A DNA stretch of 58,394 nucleotides from an uncultured Lachnospiraceae bacterium (GTDB lineage Bacteria; Bacillota; Clostridia; Lachnospirales; Lachnospiraceae), in the NCBI GenBank assembly GCA_947565425.1, contig CANOFW010000019.1, positions 1 through 58,394 on the forward strand, written 5' to 3'. This document shows positions 55,066-58,394 of the stretch, in pieces. The number at the start of each line of letters is the position of its first letter. Position 1 is the first letter of the stretch. The notes beneath the pieces are model-generated. The model was not told where the DNA came from, made no database searches, and saw nothing but the letters and a program-made list of their open reading frames with translations. Made by a program: the position numbers and the translations under genes.

Positions 55066-55941
55066 ATGAAATTTGTAATTTTAACAGGAATGTCTGGAGC
55101 AGGTAAGAGTACTGCGCTTAAAATGATGGAAGACATAGGTTATTTTTGTGTGGACAATCTGCCGATTGCGCTGATTGAGAAATTTGCTGAACTTGCCGAC
55201 CTTCAGGATGCAGAATTACAGAAGGTAGCTGTGGGGGTGGATATCCGTAGCGGCCAGACGTTGGAGGAGTTACAGGATGTACTGGACAGGCTGAAAAAGA
55301 AAGGTGAGCGTTTCGACATTCTTTTTCTCGATTCCCAGGATGAAGTGCTGGTGAAACGGTACAAAGAGACCAGAAGAACCCATCCGCTTGCCGGCAGCGA
55401 GCGGGTGGATAAGGGCATTCAGGAAGAACGGCGCCGTCTGGAATTTTTGCGCAAGCAGGCGAACTACATTATAGATACGAGCAATATGCTGACAAGGGAA
55501 TTGAAAGCAGAGCTTGAAAAGATTTTTGTACGCAACCAGGATTATAAGAACCTTTTCGTCACGATAGTATCTTTTGGATTCAAATATGGGATTCCTACGG
55601 ATTGCGATTTAGTATTTGACGTGCGTTTCTTACCCAATCCCTTTTATGTGGAGGGGCTGCGCAATAAGACTGGAAACGACCGTGAGATTCGCGAGTATGT
55701 GATGCAATTTCCAGAAGCGGGACAGTTTTTGCATAAGTTGGAAGACCTTGTGAAGTTTTTAATTCCCAATTATATTGTGGAAGGGAAGACACAGCTTGTC
55801 ATCGGCGTCGGTTGTACTGGAGGAAAACACCGCTCAGTGACATTGGCAAACGCCCTGTACGAACGCCTTGCGGACAGAGAAGGATATGGCATTAAGATTG
55901 AACACAGGGATATCCAGAAAGATGTACCGCGTTTGGCATGA
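55066..55941 (+). CDS. rapZ: RNase adapter / P-loop nucleotide-binding protein RapZ (YvcJ)
   Basis: ATG 55066 follows GGGAGGGCGG; an upstream TTG at 55045 is less likely. 291 residues. Walker A is GMSGAGKST (8-16), and DIRSGQTLEEL, FLDSQDEVLVKRYKETRR and the C-terminal VGCTGGKHRSVTLAN (UDP-GlcNAc/phosphate pocket in RapZ) are all present. In E. coli it tunes amino sugar synthesis through small RNAs; in B. subtilis YvcJ affects competence. It lies in the normal murB-rapZ-whiA order, but yvcK, often found between rapZ and whiA, is absent. Confidence 0.95.
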   Translation: MKFVILTGMSGAGKSTALKMMEDIGYFCVDNLPIALIEKFAELADLQDAELQKVAVGVDIRSGQTLEELQDVLDRLKKKGERFDILFLDSQDEVLVKRYKETRRTHPLAGSERVDKGIQEERRRLEFLRKQANYIIDTSNMLTRELKAELEKIFVRNQDYKNLFVTIVSFGFKYGIPTDCDLVFDVRFLPNPFYVEGLRNKTGNDREIREYVMQFPEAGQFLHKLEDLVKFLIPNYIVEGKTQLVIGVGCTGGKHRSVTLANALYERLADREGYGIKIEHRDIQKDVPRLA

Positions 55942-55947
55942 GGCTGG

Positions 55948-55989
55948 ACCTAAGGAGGGACCCAGCGGAGCTGGGAGGATGCCTTAGGT
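55948..55989 (+). repeat. Compound hairpin between rapZ and whiA
   Basis: ACCTAAGG (55948) pairs with CCTTAGGT (55982). Inside is CCCAGC-GGA-GCTGGG, again with a three-base loop. No T-run follows, so it is unlikely to terminate. Confidence 0.75.
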
Positions 55990-56086
55990 TTCCTATCGGT
56001 ATCAAAGGAGTAAAAGGAAGCTGGGAGGAGCCCTGATGCCCAGTGGTGGAGCCGGAAAAGTAAATGGCATGAGGAGGGATGAAAGC

Positions 56087-57040
56087 ATGTCGTTTTCAGG
56101 CGAAGTGAAAGAGGAGTTATCGCGGCAGTTTCCGAAAGGCAGGCATTGCCAGCTTGCAGAAATTGCCGCTATTTTAAGCTTTGTGGGAAAGTTAGAGGAG
56201 ATGCAGGGCTGCAAGGCGCTGCGTGTGTATACAGAGAATCTTTCGCTTGCCCGCAAATATTTTATCCTGATGCGAAGGACATTTCATGCCAATGTAAGCA
56301 TTGCTGTCAGGCAGAATGTGTATTTGCATAAGAACAGAATTTTTGTAATTTCGCTGACGGCGGCGGAAGAAATACGAAAGGTGTTATTGGCGGTAAAATG
56401 GCAGAATGAAAAGGGCGAAGATATTCGTACCACGGGTATTGCAAATCGTCTGCTGTTGCAGAACACATGTTGCCGCCGAGCGTTTATCCGTGGGGCATTT
56501 TTAAGCGCAGGTTCCATGAGTGATCCGGAGAAATCGTATCATTTAGAAGTTGTATGCAGCGGGCAGGCTAAGGCCGTGCAGTTGCAGGAGATCATCAATA
56601 GCTTTGGCATGGACGCTAAGATTGTTCAACGCAAAAAGAGCTATGTTGTATATCTGAAGGAGGGTTCTCAGATTGTCGATATGCTCAATATCATGGAAGC
56701 GCATGTGGCGCTGATGAATCTGGAGAATGTGCGTATTCTCAAGGAAATGCGTAATTCTGTCAATCGTCAAGTGAATTGCGAGACGGCAAACATCAATAAG
56801 ACGGTGAGCGCCGCCGTCAAGCAGGTGGAGGACATCAACTATATCAAGTCTGTGCGGGGTCTGGATAGTTTGCCAGACAGCCTGCAAGAGATTGCGCGAT
56901 TGCGTTTGGAGTATCCGGAAGCAGCGTTAAAGGAACTCGGTACATATTTAGAGCCTCCGGTGGGAAAGTCCGGGGTCAACCATAGGTTGCGCAAATTATG
57001 TCAGATAGCCGAGGATTTGAGGCAATCGGGAAAGGGGTGA
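56087..57040 (+). CDS. whiA: WhiA family DNA-binding regulator
   Basis: ATG 56087, eight bases after GAGGAGGG, gives 317 residues; the frame is open to 56036 through non-coding-like sequence. The N-terminal domain (SFSGEVKEELSRQFP onward) is the LAGLIDADG-like fold, with CCRRAFIRGAFLSAGSMSDPEKSYHLE. The C-terminal helix-turn-helix follows LDSLPDSLQEIARLRLEYPE and ends in VGKSGVNHRLRKL. WhiA affects sporulation or cell division depending on species. It is four bases from the lipid kinase gene. Confidence 0.95.
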   Translation: MSFSGEVKEELSRQFPKGRHCQLAEIAAILSFVGKLEEMQGCKALRVYTENLSLARKYFILMRRTFHANVSIAVRQNVYLHKNRIFVISLTAAEEIRKVLLAVKWQNEKGEDIRTTGIANRLLLQNTCCRRAFIRGAFLSAGSMSDPEKSYHLEVVCSGQAKAVQLQEIINSFGMDAKIVQRKKSYVVYLKEGSQIVDMLNIMEAHVALMNLENVRILKEMRNSVNRQVNCETANINKTVSAAVKQVEDINYIKSVRGLDSLPDSLQEIARLRLEYPEAALKELGTYLEPPVGKSGVNHRLRKLCQIAEDLRQSGKG

Positions 57041-57043
57041 TTT

Positions 57044-57940
57044 ATGATACGCAGGAAGAAACTTTTATTTGTGTTTAACCCTTTTTCGGGGAAAGGGCTG
57101 ATTAAGAATAAGCTCATGGAGATTGTGGATCAGTTTGTGAAAAATGGATATGAGGTGACGATTCATCCAACGCAGCGTCCTCATGATGCATTGGAACAGG
57201 TGCAGAAACGTGCCGGCCAATACAGTCTGGTTGTATGCAGTGGTGGAGATGGCACATTAGACGAAGTGGTGAGCGGGATGATGCGCCGGGACAAAAAAGT
57301 TCCCATTGGTTATATTCCTTCCGGGAGTACGAATGATTTTGCTTCTTCGCTGAGAATTCCCAAAAGCATGACAAAGGCTGCCGAACTTGCGGTATGCGGC
57401 GTGCCGTTTGCCTGTGACGTCGGTAATTTTAACGGAGAGTATTTTGTCTATATCGCGGCGTTTGGGCTATTTACAGACGTCTCTTACGCGACCAGTCAGG
57501 AGCGGAAAAACAGAATTGGGCATTTTGCCTATATTTTAGAGGGTGTGAAACGAATTCCGGCAGCGCAGTCATATCATTTGCGGATTTCTTATGGAGATCA
57601 AACGATTGAAGGCAAATTTATTTATGGAATGGTGACGAATTCTGTTTCAGCAGGGGGATTTCGCAACATTACAGGCAAGAATGTCAAATTGGATGACGGT
57701 ATTTTCGAGGTGACATTGATAAAGATGCCGAAAAGCCCGTTGGAATTGAATGAGATCATTGCCAGCTTGACAAATCTCATAGATAATACGGATCTTATTT
57801 ATACATTTAAAACGGAACACCTGAAAGTTGAGTCTGTTGAGGAAATTGCCTGGACGCTGGATGGGGAATATGGTGGAAAACACACGGATGTGATAATAGC
57901 TGCGGAGAAACAGGCAGTGGAGATTATGGTTGATAGTTAG
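57044..57940 (+). CDS. Diacylglycerol kinase-like lipid kinase (YegS/DgkB family)
   Basis: 298 residues. The nucleotide-binding domain has FVFNPFSGKG, then CSGGDGTLDEVVSGM and IPSGSTNDFASSL, the DAGK catalytic signatures; the beta-rich C-terminal domain ends WTLDGEYGG, the usual EG/DGE motif. It likely phosphorylates diacylglycerol or a related lipid at the membrane inner face. The gene follows whiA directly (ribosome site AAAGGGG), a common placement in Clostridia. Confidence 0.93.
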   Translation: MIRRKKLLFVFNPFSGKGLIKNKLMEIVDQFVKNGYEVTIHPTQRPHDALEQVQKRAGQYSLVVCSGGDGTLDEVVSGMMRRDKKVPIGYIPSGSTNDFASSLRIPKSMTKAAELAVCGVPFACDVGNFNGEYFVYIAAFGLFTDVSYATSQERKNRIGHFAYILEGVKRIPAAQSYHLRISYGDQTIEGKFIYGMVTNSVSAGGFRNITGKNVKLDDGIFEVTLIKMPKSPLELNEIIASLTNLIDNTDLIYTFKTEHLKVESVEEIAWTLDGEYGGKHTDVIIAAEKQAVEIMVDS

Positions 57941-57960
57941 ATGAAAGACTGATTTACGCG

Positions 57961-58037
57961 TAACATCTTGCAAGGAGCTTATGTTTATTCCCGCGACCAA
58001 TGAGAAAAATAGACATGTTAAGTGCCCTGCGGGTATG
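57961..58037 (+). repeat. Hairpin-rich stretch before the last gene
   Basis: TAACAT (57961) pairs with ATGTTA (58015). It ends in TGCCCTGCGGGTATG (58023-58037), nearly identical to 34465-34479 in the trpA-trpD element (TGCCCTGTGGGTATG). The shared segment forms a small GCCC/GGGT stem with three-base loop. Confidence 0.6.
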
Positions 58038-58069
58038 AATGGATATTTGACTACGTAGGAGGTGGTATT

Positions 58070-58327
58070 TTGAATATTTTTATAATAGGGTTGATATTTA
58101 TTGTTATTTTAGTTGCAGCCGCAATGATTAACAGTTATTTTGGGAAAACAATGTGGGGAGCCGTGATGTGCTTCCTGGGTTTGGCATTATTGGCAATCGG
58201 TATATATTTGTGGCAAGCGTCTATGTGGAGAGATATATCCTTTGCATTTTTGATAGCAGGAGTTCTTTCAGAACTTATTGCAATTATGTTTGCTGTTAGA
58301 GTATTACAGAAGAAAAAGGTATCGTAA
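58070..58327 (+). CDS. Small membrane protein of unknown function
   Basis: TTG 58070, six bases after AGGAGGTGG, is the likely start (85 residues); the open frame reaches 58022 through the repeat. Three hydrophobic helices are visible (IFIIGLIFIVILVAAAMI; MWGAVMCFLGLALLAIGIYL; ISFAFLIAGVLSELIAIMFA), and the end is basic (LQKKKVS). No family recognised. It stands alone after the lipid kinase. Confidence 0.65.
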   Translation: MNIFIIGLIFIVILVAAAMINSYFGKTMWGAVMCFLGLALLAIGIYLWQASMWRDISFAFLIAGVLSELIAIMFAVRVLQKKKVS

Positions 58328-58362
58328 GAACATATTATGTTGAATGAAAAAGTATTTTAATC

Positions 58363-58379
58363 CCCCATCTGAGATGGGG
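58363..58379. repeat. Short palindrome at the right end
   Basis: CCCCATC-TGA-GATGGGG, a perfect 7-bp stem with three-base loop. The AATCCCCCATC start resembles the terminator at 20550. It may terminate transcription from the minus strand, where T-rich sequence follows. Confidence 0.5.
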
Positions 58380-58394
58380 AGAATGGAATAAGCC

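Noticed and set aside
58022-58069. 16-codon extension of the last small membrane protein
   Set aside because: It falls in the repeat segment shared with the trpA-trpD element; AGGAGGTGG before TTG 58070 marks the start.

Overview
The window looks like a chromosomal segment of a Gram-positive anaerobe of the class Clostridia, most likely a Lachnospiraceae-type gut commensal. This rests on gene content and signals, not on a database search. The signals include strong GGAGG ribosome binding sites, T-box and SAM-I leaders, an HPr kinase, an [FeFe]-hydrogenase maturase (HydF), a butyryl/acetyl-CoA transferase, and secreted GH43 arabinanases with Ig-like tails. No rRNA, tRNA, CRISPR array, insertion sequence or prophage was recognised.

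Layout. 1-2.1 kb is a small accessory patch: the end of a CPBP membrane protease, an alpha/beta hydrolase, a wrecked BsuBI/PstI-type restriction-modification remnant and a DUF3788 protein. 2.2-20.5 kb is mostly an arabinan/arabinose utilisation region. It has two large secreted GH43 enzymes flanking a GntR-LacI (AraR-like) repressor and a four-gene sugar ABC importer of the YtfQRT-YjfF/ChvE type, plus a chemoreceptor and a YesN/AraC response regulator; nth and a DUF1015 gene sit inside it. 20.6-28.4 kb holds a CoA-transferase with a peculiar repeated leader, a second chemoreceptor, an AIM24 protein, metK under a SAM-I riboswitch, a DUF3783 protein and a dGTPase. 28.4-35.6 kb is a tryptophan operon under a T-box, in the unusual order trpE-G-C-F-B-A-D. 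35.6-46.5 kb carries a YbaK deacylase behind a promoter/hairpin leader, DegV, the TrkA-TrkH potassium system, a second collapsed restriction-modification remnant, TM1266-hydF, a tandem pair of sigma factors, a HAD phosphatase and convergent pyrG. 46.7-58.3 kb is a housekeeping block: ftsH (with a long acidic tail), uvrC, hprK, an M18 aminopeptidase, murB, rapZ, whiA, a lipid kinase and a small membrane protein.

How it works together. The secreted GH43 enzymes would trim arabinan, the ABC system would import arabinose or short arabinofuranosides, and the GntR-LacI regulator and perhaps the YesN regulator would control them. HPrK further on is the sensor kinase of Gram-positive carbon catabolite repression. 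The biosynthetic genes (trp, metK) are under RNA attenuation.

The most unusual material is non-coding. A set of intergenic elements is built from nested inverted repeats, most ending in short perfect stems with exactly three-base loops. They recur in the CoA-transferase leader, after the second chemoreceptor, between trpA and trpD, before ybaK, hprK and whiA, and before the last gene. They have displaced or extended apparent reading frames. Two restriction-modification loci appear to have been destroyed in the same way, by joining the methyltransferase 5' end to part of the nuclease gene. No clearly new protein-based system was found.
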